Source: Melitaea cinxia (taxonomy: Eukaryota; Arthropoda; Insecta; Lepidoptera; Nymphalidae). Taken from it: 64,000 nucleotides of DNA. A program made the translations under genes and the position numbers. Where the stretch lies: positions 3,950,001 through 4,014,000 of the forward strand of contig NC_059415.1 of NCBI RefSeq assembly GCF_905220565.1, written 5' to 3'. A model generated the notes under the pieces. It worked only from the letters and a program-made list of their open reading frames with translations. It did not search any database and had not been told where the DNA came from. Shown one piece after another: positions 46,320 through 56,381 of the stretch; positions within the stretch are counted from its first letter, which is position 1; each line of letters opens with the position of its first letter.

Positions 46320-46668
46320 CGTTACCGATCGACCGTTTGCGCAACGGTCACAGCCATGGATTGTACCTGTCGCGTTGGCGGTTGCGAGTTCGATCCCCGC
46401 ACATGACAAACATTTGTATTGGCCATACAGATGTTTGCCGTGGTCTGGGTGTTTGTGCAGTCCTTGCAGGTCTTCCTACCGTGCCTCGGAGAGCACCTTA
46501 AGCCGTCGATCCCGGTTGTTATCATATACACCTGATAGCGATTGTTACTCATAGTAGGGAATATATCCGCCAACCCGTATTAGAGCAGCGTGGTGCTCTG
46601 ATCTTTCTCCTACATGGGGAAATAGGCCTATGCCCAGTAGTGGAATATTACAGGCTGAAGCGACGTTC
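46320..46668 (-). repeat. tRNA-derived SINE (repeat C), full length, reverse
   Basis: It has a tRNA-like head at 46325-46410 (GTTTGCGCAACGGTCACAGC, GCGAGTTCGATCCCCGCAC), the body with CACCTGATAGCGATTGTTAC, and the end GCCTATGCCCAGTAGTGGAA then TATTACAGGCTGAAG. This copy shows the family's full structure, about 345 bp. Confidence 0.8.
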
Positions 46669-46759
46669 GTTAAGTGTCAAACATCATGCTCTGATAAAAG
46701 ATTACAATAATCATAAACATGAACACACAATTTATCTTCTTCTTTGCTTGTTATAATTA

Positions 46760-47160
46760 ATCCCAGCTTTTATTGCTAGGGTCTGCTTTCCAACTAAAGC
46801 TTCATCGTTATGAGTTAGACCATTGGCTCTCATGTCCTGTTTTTCTCGGACGTCCGGGAGGTCTAGTTCCATGGACAGACATGTTAACTCACCTTCTTCC
46901 TACGTAATCTACAGACCGACGCATCACTTGGCCATACCAATCCAAGCGTTGCTCTTAGAGTTTATCAGCTATGTCACGTACCCCGAAACTGCCTCGAACA
47001 AAGGAGTTGCATATGCGTTCGGCTCGCGTTACACCACACATCGTAGCCAGCACTCGCTTCCATATAAGAGGGCCAGTCGAATGATGCTCTTGTATATCTG
47101 TCCCTTGAGCTTGATCGAAACAAATGAATCGCCAAATTGCATGTACCTACTATGCGCATA
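46760..47160 (-). pseudogene. decayed non-LTR reverse-transcriptase C-terminus
   Basis: On the minus strand, broken frames read KGQIYKSIIRLALLYGSECW and later KLxEQRLDWYGQVMRR then GTRPPGRPRKT. These match the C-terminal region of RTE-like and related LINE proteins (IYKSIVRPALLYGSECW, RLRWYGHVMRR, GRPRGRP). It is interrupted by stops and frameshifts. The 118-codon plus-strand ORF here is its antisense shadow. Confidence 0.75.
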
Positions 47161-47534
47161 TGTTCCGAACGAATTGTAGCAAATTGGAGAATCCTTTTTT
47201 TTCCGTTATTTTCAGGACAAAAAAAAAGAAGTTTTTAATATAATCGATAGTTTCACGAAAAAAGTGTGTAAAGTAGTGAAATAAATGTTTTAATTTCATT
47301 TCATTTTATAAACAGGACTTATTTAAACTATTTTACTTACTATACTGTTGTCTAACACGATTTTATTACTATAAAAATAGGTTTGTATTATCGTAAGATT
47401 AGCATGTTTGAACAAACTAACAGAAATACTTTATACCTTTATCATATTAGAACAGATTATAACGCCTACGCGACATTCTATCAATCCTATGCAAGTTGTA
47501 GGTTTTAGTATTTAAACCGTGTTATGCCTAATGT

Positions 47535-47716
47535 ACAAAAATCTCGTGTCACAGTGTTTGATATCGAGCTTGACCGATTTTTATGTTTTTTTTTTTGTGT
47601 ATATTTGGTAGGTCTGAGAATAGGTGTAGGTCTGGTAGGCTATTTTTATAACCATAAGTGATAATGGTATTCCCTATTCGTATGACAGAACGACGTTTTA
47701 TGGGTCACCTAGTTGT
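47535..47716 (+). repeat. dispersed repeat F, copy 2
   Basis: It contains AAATCTCGTGTCACAGTGTT, GGTAGGTCTGAGAATAGG and ATGGGTCACCTAGTTG, diverged from 4425-4612. Confidence 0.6.
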
Positions 47717-49087
47717 ATATATAATATACGATACTATTGTGATATATAAACCAATTTAGTCTTTCTTGTATTATCTTCAATAATAAAATAAACACCTAAC
47801 ACAAAGTAAAATTGCATTTCTCATTATTAATTAAAGAAAATATTCTAAAAGAACAAAATGTTTTTAAACGTTTACAGCTTTGAAATCAAAATATATATCT
47901 ATATATAAAAAAATATGAAAAGCAAAATAATATGTTTACGACAACACAAAACCCACGATTTACATTACTAGCTTCAAAATAAATTTCTTTTATTATATTC
48001 TAAGCGCGCGTATATTGCGTGGATTATATTCATAATCGACGATTATACAAAGCAAAGCTGTACACTTAATTGTAGTTTGTTTGACAACATTTTTAATATT
48101 AATCTATAATATAATATTTAACAGGTCGCGTTTTAACGTTTTATTGTTTAGGAGTTTATTTGGCTTCGTTTGCGTGGTCAATCTTATTTGTATGTTTTTA
48201 TTATAATTTTTTTATATTGCCTCTTATGCTGGTAGATACGAGTATAATAACAATTAGTCCAGCTAAATTCGCTGTGACCCTGCTCCCTTCGAGGTTTGTG
48301 CGTACAGCTTTATTAACCCGACTCGGAATAAAAATATTTATTGAAAATAATATGTGTCTGTATGAGCTGGCTGTTACCTAAAAAACTGGATTTTAGTTGC
48401 CTACACGAGACACGAAGAAAATTGCTCAGTGCTTTGAGGTATCTTAATAAAATTTGGAAGACAGTAGAAATGATAGATTTTTTGCTTATTAATAAATAAT
48501 ATTGCAAATTGTTCTACATTCCTGTTGCATTTATAATGTTCACATTACTTTTAATCAAAAAAAAGTTAAAACCTAAAAATGAGCAATAAAAGTAATTATG
48601 AATGAAACAGCAGAAATATTGAAAAAAAAAAAACAATTTATTTATAACGTTAACGCTGGCACAAATACGAAGATAATAAAAAGTACATTTAAAGATTTTT
48701 TCAAATGAAATAAATCTCTTTGAGCGGTAATATCTTTGAAAAATACGCTCGACTGCCAAATTTTGTAATCGTAACAGAAGTTATAATTTTCCTCCCTACG
48801 TGTATTAAGAGTTGTTAGAGCGTGAATGGATTACTTTGCACGAAGCAGGGAAGAAAACATGGCCGCCAGGAAAATGGCGTTGACCCCGTCAAGTGTTTTG
48901 CCGCGAAAAAGGTTTTTTCTTGCGAATGGAAACTGGAATGCACTTAAGTTATGTTAGTTTTCATACTTAAATAATTTCATGTTACACGCGAGATGCTTAA
49001 CCAATATTAATGTAAATAATTCCAACTATTTGTATATTAGTTACTGAAAATGACTGCATTTTTCTATCTATGCATGCGTTTACCTAT
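47717..49087. other. no gene recognised
   Basis: AT-rich DNA left of the gypsy element. There are short chance ORFs only and no repeat family was identified. Confidence 0.5.
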
Positions 49088-49251
49088 TGTAGTATAGTAG
49101 TATACGTATAAGTAAGTTGTATACGTTCTAAGTATGTAGTATAGGTATGTTGTATACCTTATAAGCATTATATTTAAATGTCAGTAATAAACATGCAGTT
49201 TTGCTATGAACACGTCTTTTTAAATTAACACTCCTCAGTCCCATCCGTACA
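49088..49251 (+). repeat. 5' LTR of the gypsy element
   Basis: 164 bp, TGTAGTATAGTAGTATACG to CCCATCCGTACA. It contains an AATAAA signal at about 49184. Its first 75 bp repeat GTATAC/GTAGTAT words. Confidence 0.93.
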
Positions 49252-49263
49252 TGGCGACCCTGC
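49252..49263 (+). other. primer-binding site of the gypsy element
   Basis: TGGCGACCCTGC starts at the base after the LTR. The TGG start fits pairing to the CCA end of a tRNA. Which tRNA was not determined. Confidence 0.75.
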
Positions 49264-49482
49264 AAGTTGACGCGGCGCGTTTTCTCTAAGTGTATCAAAT
49301 AACCGAGAACAATGGAATTGTGCCGGCGAACTTTTATTAAAATATATTAAAATGTAAACGGTGAACAGTATGATTCTTGAAACACGTGAGACTTAAGTTG
49401 TGGCGTGATGATAAAATCCAGTTATTTCATTAATTTTTTTATGAGAAGCTAGTGTGTGTACCTATCCGTCAAGTCCGTCATC

Positions 49483-49698
49483 ATGTGCCATTCAAAAGTT
49501 GAGACATTTACAGCATATCAAGGCGCACATATCCTCTATGAATGTGTTGTTGATCGTTTCTACAAAAAATGTCACGAGAGCTGGATGAACAGCACTTTGC
49601 GAGATGAAATCATTCGCCAATCTGTGAGCCGTCGGTTCCGTGAAGCACGTGAACGAGGAGCCCGTCAATATGAGTCTGGAGCTGGACCGAACGTCTAA
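49483..49698 (+). CDS. small leader ORF of the gypsy element, unknown function
   Basis: The ORF has 71 codons from ATG at 49483, between the primer-binding site and gag. It is basic near the end (SRRFREARERGARQYESG) and has two cysteines near CVVDRFYKKCHESW. No family was recognised. It may be a chance ORF in the leader or a regulatory upstream ORF; conservation between copies would decide. Confidence 0.25.
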   Translation: MCHSKVETFTAYQGAHILYECVVDRFYKKCHESWMNSTLRDEIIRQSVSRRFREARERGARQYESGAGPNV

Positions 49699-50003
49699 TC
49701 GTCGATCGTCGAGTCGTGAGTGTGTAACTAATATATCAATAACTAATAGTGAAGTGAAAGGTCATTAAAGTGTTTTTTTAATTATTATTTAACGCTAATA
49801 GTACCGCGTTTACAGTGTGTATATCGTAATATTTCTACCACTATATTTTTATTAATACTTTATATTATTATTAATTACTTTAGAAGAATATATTTTGTAC
49901 CCTTAATTCTTTAGATTCTTAATTTAGATATTATAATAAGGAGTTTAATTTGTTAAATTGTTTCGAACTTATAGAATAAATAAATGGATATTTTAGTTAA
50001 GTA

Positions 50004-51227
50004 ATGGCTAATAGGTTAAAAAAGATATATACAGAATTACAAATATTGAGAGAAGCTATATGTAAACTAGGACCGTTAAGGAGAGTAGAACAGGTTGGTC
50101 AGTTAAAGTATAATTTAGTAGATCAATTATATGACGAATATCTTAGTATTTTTGAAAGTTCTACCTATAAATTGGAAGTACTAAATTTAAGTGTCGAAGA
50201 AGCAAATTTAATTGAAAATGTATGTTTAAGTATACAGAAGTTGTATCGTAAAATTTATTCTTACGCCCCTATCGTAAGCACCAATAAGGACAGCATAATG
50301 GCGAAATTTGACCTTAAAACTGCCGTGAGCTTAATTCCGGTGATGGATGGTTCTGAGGATATGACAAAACGAATGATAGATTCAATAGATTTGTATAGTA
50401 CTATGATTGAACCGACAGAACAGAGTTCTCTTATCAATTTTGTTTTAAAAACACGTTTAACAGAAAGTGCAAAGTTGCGATTGGAAAAAACTTACACAAG
50501 TTGTTCAAGTTTAATTACTGATATTAGAAAACATCTTCTTACAACAAAATCTAGTACAGCCTTGCACTCTCAGTTACTTACTTGTAACCAAGGATCGCGA
50601 TCTATTGAAGAGTACGGTAAGTCGTTAGAGGAGTTATTTACGCAATTGACTGTATCGCAGGCGGATGGTAATACGTCAGCATATAATATATTAAAGCCAC
50701 TAAACGAAAAGCTAGCGGTTCATCGTTTCGCAGACGGTTTGCGTAACAAAAATTTGAGTTTGATTTTGACAGCACGCAACTACGACTCTCTCAAGGACGT
50801 TATTCAAGCTGCAAAAGAGGAAGAGCTGTCTTCAAATCGCAGTGAGCCGAGGGAGTCCATGTTTTACGCTGGTCGAGTGGATCGAGGAAATTTAAACCAG
50901 GTAAGGTACTTATCTTACAATCAGCGAGGTCGAGGTCGCGCAGCACAGAGAGGTAACCGTGCATATTTTAATAATTACTCAACGCGCAGTCCTTTTGCTC
51001 AGAGATGGACCTCTCAAAATTCTTCTAATTATTTCCAAAATTACTCAAGGTCAAACAATCCTCGTGGACAAAGACCTTTTGTAGGACAAAGGCCCAGAGG
51101 TTGTCAATTTTACCGATCACGTGGATCTTCGACTAGAGGCCACAATGTGCATTATTTACATAACAAAGAGCAAAGTCAAGTAACTGATAACTATAATACT
51201 ACCGAAAACCAGTTTTTTCGATCCTAA
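50004..51227 (+). CDS. gag: gypsy Gag
   Basis: The 407-residue ORF starts at ATG 50004. The N-terminal two thirds are helical, with capsid-like segments (MAKFDLKTAVSLIPVMDGSE, SIEEYGKSLEELFTQL, KLAVHRFADGLRNKNLSLIL) typical of gypsy Gag. The C-terminal part is rich in R, G, N, S and Y (NQRGRGRAAQRGNRAYFNNY) and has no CCHC zinc knuckle, so nucleic-acid binding probably relies on RG-type motifs. It ends QFFRS at TAA 51225-51227. Pol is read in the +1 frame overlapping its end. Gag packages element RNA in particles. Confidence 0.9.
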   Translation: MANRLKKIYTELQILREAICKLGPLRRVEQVGQLKYNLVDQLYDEYLSIFESSTYKLEVLNLSVEEANLIENVCLSIQKLYRKIYSYAPIVSTNKDSIMAKFDLKTAVSLIPVMDGSEDMTKRMIDSIDLYSTMIEPTEQSSLINFVLKTRLTESAKLRLEKTYTSCSSLITDIRKHLLTTKSSTALHSQLLTCNQGSRSIEEYGKSLEELFTQLTVSQADGNTSAYNILKPLNEKLAVHRFADGLRNKNLSLILTARNYDSLKDVIQAAKEEELSSNRSEPRESMFYAGRVDRGNLNQVRYLSYNQRGRGRAAQRGNRAYFNNYSTRSPFAQRWTSQNSSNYFQNYSRSNNPRGQRPFVGQRPRGCQFYRSRGSSTRGHNVHYLHNKEQSQVTDNYNTTENQFFRS

Positions 51228-54200
51228 ATTTATAAATGCATTTACAAATAGCAATAGTATAGATACAATAGTAAACAGTTTACATTTCAAATGGATGGTC
51301 GACACCGGAGCGTCCTTATCAGTCGTGAAATATGAGGCGGTACGGCATCTACCTATAATTAATGATGTTCAAGAAATTAAAGGAATAGGTGGTACAATTA
51401 TAACGAAAGGTTTTATTAATTTGAAAGTTTGCATGCAAAATTTAGGGTTTATTCACACTTTTTATGTTATTGAAAATATGAATTTCCCGGAACATGGTAT
51501 TTTAGGCCGCGATTTTTTACGAAAATATAATGCTATTGTAAATTATGAAACTAATAGCGTAACTTTAAAATTAAATTCAGAAACAATAACTATTCCCATG
51601 GATACAGGTTATTTAGGAAAAAAATTTTACATAGATATTCCGCCACGTTGCGAGAAATTTTATTTTGTGAATACTAACTTCAAGGACGACTGTGTTGTAT
51701 TTCCGAAACAGTTATGCGATGGAGTTTTTATAGCGGGTAGTATAAGTAAGCCAAAAAATGAAAAACTTAGAATACAAATATTAAATTGTAGAGATGAAAC
51801 CATACGTTTAAGTTACTTTAATCCGGAAGTAGAACAATTATCAGAATACGTAATTTGTAACTATGAAAAGTATGAAAGTGATGGGAATCGAGTGCGAAGA
51901 ATGTTTGAAGAGTTAAACTTAGATTCGTTAAATTTAGAAGAAAGAAAATGTATAGAAAATATATGTGCGAAATATTCGGATATTTTTCAATTGAACGGCG
52001 ATAAATTGTCAGCCACAAATATTTACTCACATTCTATACATTTAAAAAATAATGATCCGGTATATACCAAGCCTTATCGGTTGCCTTATGCTCAGAGAGA
52101 AGAAATTGAGTGTCAAGTACAAAAAATGCTTAAAAGCGATATAATTGAGCCCGCAGCTAGCGAATGGTCGAGCCCAGTGTTACTAGTGCCTAAGAAAGAT
52201 AATGGTAAGGAGAAAAAATGGAGGTTAGTGATCGATTTTAGGAAACTTAACGACCGCATAATAGACGACAAATTTCCACTGCCCAATATATCCGACATAT
52301 TAGATGCTTTGTCTGGTTCAATGTACTTTACACATCTTGACTTATATCAATCATATTATCAACTTACGTTAGATCCAGAAAGCCGAAAATATACTGCATT
52401 CACCACCCACACGGGACAATACCAAATGAAACGTATGCCTATGGGGTTAAAAACAAGTCCCAATGCCTTTTCTAGAGCTATGACAGTAGCGATGTCTGGT
52501 TTAAATTATGAAAAATGTCTCATTTATTTGGATGATTTAGTATGTTTCGGACGAAATTTACACCAACATAATCAAAATTTAATCGCAATATTTGAACGAC
52601 TCCGAAAAGTAAATTTTAAATTAAATCCGGCGAAATGTGTTTTCCTACAAAAAGAGTTACTTTATCTCGGACATATAGTTTCGTCTGACGGAATTCGACC
52701 CGACCCAAATAAGTCAAAAATAATAGAAAATTATCCCATTCCAAAATCAGCAGAAGAAGTAAAACGATTCATAGCATTTGCTAACTATTATAGAAAATTT
52801 ATACCACAATTCGCTAAGTTATGTATACCTTTAAATAAGCTTACGCGCAAAAATGTAATTTTCTCGTGGGACACAAATTGCCAAGAAGCTTTTATAAAAA
52901 TAAAAGAATTATTAATATCACCACCTTTGTTGCAATATCCCATACTAAACAATGACAACATATTCATATTACAGACTGACGCTTCTGGATATGCAATAGG
53001 ATCCGTTTTATGTAACCAAGACCGCCGACCGGTGGCTTTTGCAAGTCGCACGCTTAATAAAGCTGAATGTAATTACCCGACAGTAGAAAAAGAGTTGTTA
53101 TCTATTGTATGGTCCATTAAATACTTTCGGCCATATCTATACGGGAGAAAATTTATAATTGAAACCGACCACAAACCTTTAATATCGCTTTTTAGTATGA
53201 CAAATCCATCTAGTCGTTTGATGAAGTTTAGATTACAGCTGGAAGAGTATGATTTTATAATAGAGTATGTTAGAGGGCGTGATAACGTAGCTGCAGACGC
53301 GTTATCTCGTATAAGAGTGACAAGTGACGAATTGAAAGATTTACAGGCTAACATTAGGATGATGGTAATGACTAGGGCAATGCGTAATAGAGCAAATAAA
53401 GCAATAACGCAAAATCAATCGGATGATGAGGTTTCAAATTACAATTGGTCTGATCAACCAAGAGTGGTAGAAGTTCTCAGAAAACCGAAGGATTATGTGG
53501 AGTTAAAGTTTGGTAGTAAGACAGAGTGGCAGAAGTGTAAAAGTGGTGTGACAGAAGAAAACAAGTATTTTGCGTATTTACCAAATGGAAAAATATTATT
53601 TGTAAAACCAGAGGCTCAATCACAATGTACACGACGTGTCTTTGCGAGGGATCTGTGTTTAATTAGTAAAAAATTAAAAATAAATAATTTATATATTGTA
53701 CGTACAAATGAAAATAAAGAAATTATAAAGAAGTTAAGTATATGTATAAATGAAAGTAAAGAATGGTCCGGACTAAGATTACATGTAATACAAGGTGTAA
53801 GAAAAATAATATCAAATGACGACAAACGCGTTATCTTGAATGACCATCACTTGTTGGCCACAAGTGGACATGCTGGAATTCGACGTATGATTAATAATAT
53901 TAGACAGAAATATTTTTGGACAGGATTAGAAAAGGATGTGACGGAGTTTGTACGAAAATGTGATCAATGCCAACGGCAAAAGCATTTTAAGTACATTAAA
54001 GAACCCATGGTGATTACCGAAACCAGTGGGTCATCATTTGATCGTATACTTGTAGATTTAGTAGGTCCTTTAGATAGAGATTTATATAACTATACTTATA
54101 TACTTACTGTTCAGTGCAATTTGACGAAATTTATACAGGCTTATCCGCTCGAAAACAAGGAAACAAACACCGTAGCATCAACATTGGTAAGTAAATTTAT

Positions 54201-54846
54201 TTTACAGCATGGCATACCTCGAGAAATTCTAAGTGACAGAGGCACCGAGTTCGTTTCGCAAACAATGCGTGAGGTTTGTAAAATTTTAAATATCAAACCT
54301 ATGTTTTCCACCCCTTATCACCATGAAACAATAGGATCTTTGGAAAATAATCACAAACATTTAATATCATTTCTCAGAATTCAGACTAAAAATGAACCAC
54401 GCGAGTGGAGTACATGGCTACCATATTGGTGTTTTGCCTATAACACTACAGTACATACTGAAACTAAATATACTCCATATGAATTAGTTTATGGAAAACC
54501 TTGTAACATCCCTAGCAACTTAGTAAACTCTTTAGAGCCATTATATAATTATTCAAGTTATCCTCACGAACTTAAGTTTCGCTTACAAAAGTCTCAAATG
54601 CAAGCGAGAGAAAATTTATCTAAATCTAAGGATATGCGAAAATTAAGATATGATGGTTATGTTAATCCTATCTCATACAAAAAAGGAGATTTTGTTTTAA
54701 TAAAAAATGAAAATAGAAAAAAGTTTGATCCTCTTTATATCGGACCATATTTAGTTGTTAAGGAAATTAACCCTAATGTAATAATTTTATACAAAGGTGC
54801 TGAGAAAACTGTACATAAAAACAACACTAAGTTGTATTATAATTAA
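51184..54846 (+). CDS. pol: gypsy Pol: protease, reverse transcriptase, RNase H, integrase
   Basis: The ORF is open from 51184; its first methionine is at 51295 (1,183 residues from there, numbering below). The aspartic protease motif VDTGAS is at residues 2-7. Reverse transcriptase has the catalytic YLDD at 411-414 (52525-52536) and the typical KKWRLVIDFRKLN and MPMGLKTSPNAF blocks. RNase H follows (LQTDASGYAIGSVLCN, TDHKPL). Integrase has an HHCC finger (SGHAGIRRM to CDQCQRQK) and the catalytic triad D921, D981 and E1017, the last two with D-35-E spacing. A GPY/F-type end (YKKGDFVLIKNENRKKFDPL, YIGPYLVV) closes it. There is no chromodomain and no env. All catalytic residues seen are intact. 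Expression as Gag-Pol is likely through a +1 frameshift. Confidence 0.95.
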   Translation: MITIILPKTSFFDPKFINAFTNSNSIDTIVNSLHFKWMVDTGASLSVVKYEAVRHLPIINDVQEIKGIGGTIITKGFINLKVCMQNLGFIHTFYVIENMNFPEHGILGRDFLRKYNAIVNYETNSVTLKLNSETITIPMDTGYLGKKFYIDIPPRCEKFYFVNTNFKDDCVVFPKQLCDGVFIAGSISKPKNEKLRIQILNCRDETIRLSYFNPEVEQLSEYVICNYEKYESDGNRVRRMFEELNLDSLNLEERKCIENICAKYSDIFQLNGDKLSATNIYSHSIHLKNNDPVYTKPYRLPYAQREEIECQVQKMLKSDIIEPAASEWSSPVLLVPKKDNGKEKKWRLVIDFRKLNDRIIDDKFPLPNISDILDALSGSMYFTHLDLYQSYYQLTLDPESRKYTAFTTHTGQYQMKRMPMGLKTSPNAFSRAMTVAMSGLNYEKCLIYLDDLVCFGRNLHQHNQNLIAIFERLRKVNFKLNPAKCVFLQKELLYLGHIVSSDGIRPDPNKSKIIENYPIPKSAEEVKRFIAFANYYRKFIPQFAKLCIPLNKLTRKNVIFSWDTNCQEAFIKIKELLISPPLLQYPILNNDNIFILQTDASGYAIGSVLCNQDRRPVAFASRTLNKAECNYPTVEKELLSIVWSIKYFRPYLYGRKFIIETDHKPLISLFSMTNPSSRLMKFRLQLEEYDFIIEYVRGRDNVAADALSRIRVTSDELKDLQANIRMMVMTRAMRNRANKAITQNQSDDEVSNYNWSDQPRVVEVLRKPKDYVELKFGSKTEWQKCKSGVTEENKYFAYLPNGKILFVKPEAQSQCTRRVFARDLCLISKKLKINNLYIVRTNENKEIIKKLSICINESKEWSGLRLHVIQGVRKIISNDDKRVILNDHHLLATSGHAGIRRMINNIRQKYFWTGLEKDVTEFVRKCDQCQRQKHFKYIKEPMVITETSGSSFDRILVDLVGPLDRDLYNYTYILTVQCNLTKFIQAYPLENKETNTVASTLVSKFILQHGIPREILSDRGTEFVSQTMREVCKILNIKPMFSTPYHHETIGSLENNHKHLISFLRIQTKNEPREWSTWLPYWCFAYNTTVHTETKYTPYELVYGKPCNIPSNLVNSLEPLYNYSSYPHELKFRLQKSQMQARENLSKSKDMRKLRYDGYVNPISYKKGDFVLIKNENRKKFDPLYIGPYLVVKEINPNVIILYKGAEKTVHKNNTKLYYN
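51213..51221 (+). promoter_or_regulatory. candidate +1 ribosomal frameshift site between gag and pol
   Basis: In the gag frame the codons are CAG TTT TTT CGA. The pol frame is one base later and is open only from 51184, so the shift must occur within 51184-51227. The run TTTTTTC lets a phenylalanine tRNA slip from TTT to TTC, and the next codon CGA is often slowly decoded. The gag stop is two codons further on. This is inference from the frames; no structure was modelled. Confidence 0.5.
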
Positions 54847-55060
54847 GCATATATTATATTTCTTTCCTTTACTTAGTACTTATTTAGATAAGTAGTATAA
54901 GTTAATCAACCCATGTACCGACGCTTTTTATTAAAAAAAATACTAATGTAATTTTACTTAATTTCTTTTTGTTTATCATTTAAGCTTTTGTTTCTTTAAA
55001 ACTAAAAAAAAAATACAATTATTGTATTATTGCATTTTTTTTTCTTTTTTTGGTTGGGCG
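54847..55060 (+). other. 3' untranslated part of the gypsy element
   Basis: 214 bp between the pol stop and the 3' LTR. A purine-rich tract directly before the LTR is not obvious; the last bases are TGGTTGGGCG after a long T-rich run. An A-rich run lies about 60 bp upstream. Confidence 0.6.
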
Positions 55061-55224
55061 TGTAGTATAGTAGTATACGTATAAGTAAGTTGTATACGTT
55101 CTAAGTATGTAGTATAGGTATGTTGTATACCTTATAAGCATTATATTTAAATGTCAGTAATAAACATGCAGTTTTGCTATGAACACGTCTTTTTAAATTA
55201 ACACTCCTCAGTCCCATCCGTACA
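55061..55224 (+). repeat. 3' LTR of the gypsy element
   Basis: Same length and sequence as the 5' LTR by eye, followed by CTAT. Confidence 0.93.
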
Positions 55225-55382
55225 CTATATTTACTGTCCCATATACGAAAGTAGGTCAAAGCATTTTTATTTAAATTAGCTACTTTTATCATGTATATAT
55301 TATCACTTTGAGATATTAGAACAATAATTTTATTTATATATTAAAAAAGGTAGGCCATAACAAGAAAAAATCGCTCTTCCAC

Positions 55383-55397
55383 CCACAAGATGGCGCC
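55383..55397 (+). promoter_or_regulatory. CTCF-like insulator motif
   Basis: CCACAAGATGGCGCC is a near-perfect match to the CTCF core pattern (CCAC-N-AG-R-TGGCGC). It lies 160 bp right of the gypsy element and has the same orientation as the motif at 2253. Confidence 0.45.
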
Positions 55398-56211
55398 ACG
55401 GGCTCGTTTCATTGATCGCCCCGCTATCGAAAATAGTACGCCCGGTTACGCAACACCATTCAGCTGAGTCTTTCATTTTTTATCTATTGTACATAACGAC
55501 TGCTCACGTATGTATATATAAAACCAACTTTGTAATATTGTTTTTTTTATACCAAGCGTACTAATTGGATAATTAATTATTTGATTATTTTTATGCTGCT
55601 TTGCGTACTCGTTCTATTTATTGTGTTTTATTACTCTGTAAAATGATTCCGTATTTTTATTTTACTCAAACAATACTTTTATATATATTTTTTAATATAA
55701 TTGTGTAGTACATACTTACAATAAAGCCGTACGTTATGCTTTTTTAATAAAAGTAATGAAATAACATTTTACATGCTCATTTGTACTGATTACTAATTAA
55801 CTTATACTGCAAAAATATGTTTTTTCGATTTTGCAAAATTTGATTTGTGTAAGATAAATATTTGTTTTGCCTACTTAAACTTGCTCCGATTCCTTTTATG
55901 ATTTAAACTATATATTACTTGTATATTTGTACAAATACCCAATGTAATAATTCGTCGACTCCGCTATGTTAGATGATGATGGATGGATAGCCATTAGCTA
56001 AAGACTATTTTATATAAATAAAAATAAATTCCTAAAACGTGCTGCTAAGTGCAAAGGGAAAATCTATTCAGCTAGGGTTTTTTATATATATATTTTTTAG
56101 TTTACTAAAACTTTGTAGGAGTTGTAGAACATTATAGAGTTTACAAGACAAGGCGGCGTCTGTCGACTCACCTGTACAACTACACAATGTACTACATACG
56201 TAATTATATAT
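55398..56211. other. no gene recognised
   Basis: AT-rich DNA between the gypsy element and repeat A. No ORF with recognisable content. Confidence 0.5.
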
Positions 56212-56349
56212 ATTAGTGGTCGCCCAGAGGTTGAAATTCGACCATAATTAAAAATTTAAATTAAAGAAAACAAAAAAATAAAAAATAAAATAAAGAACCT
56301 TTAAAAAAATAATTTGACTACAGACTTTGACAATCAACAAAAGAGTCTA

Positions 56350-56381
<32 letters not shown>

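Larger units (their letters stand above)
49088..55224 (+). mobile_element. full-length Ty3/gypsy LTR retrotransposon
   Basis: A 6,137-bp element has 164-bp LTRs at 49088-49251 and 55061-55224 that read identically, starting TG and ending CA. CTAT directly flanks both sides (49084-49087 and 55225-55228). A primer-binding site TGGCGACCCTGC follows the 5' LTR directly. Intact gag (50004-51227) and pol (51184-54846) are in different frames. There is no env. Identical LTRs and unbroken ORFs indicate a young, possibly active copy. It has inserted into what is probably a brp intron, antisense to brp. Confidence 0.95.

Noticed and set aside
46325..46410. Possible tRNA gene
   Set aside because: A- and B-box-like blocks are present, but it is fused to a SINE body and a proper cloverleaf is not evident. 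The same holds for 9245, 10468, 12785, 13985, 24196 and 45310.
46823..47179. 118-codon plus-strand ORF
   Set aside because: It is antisense to a LINE reverse-transcriptase remnant whose minus-strand frames give recognisable motifs.
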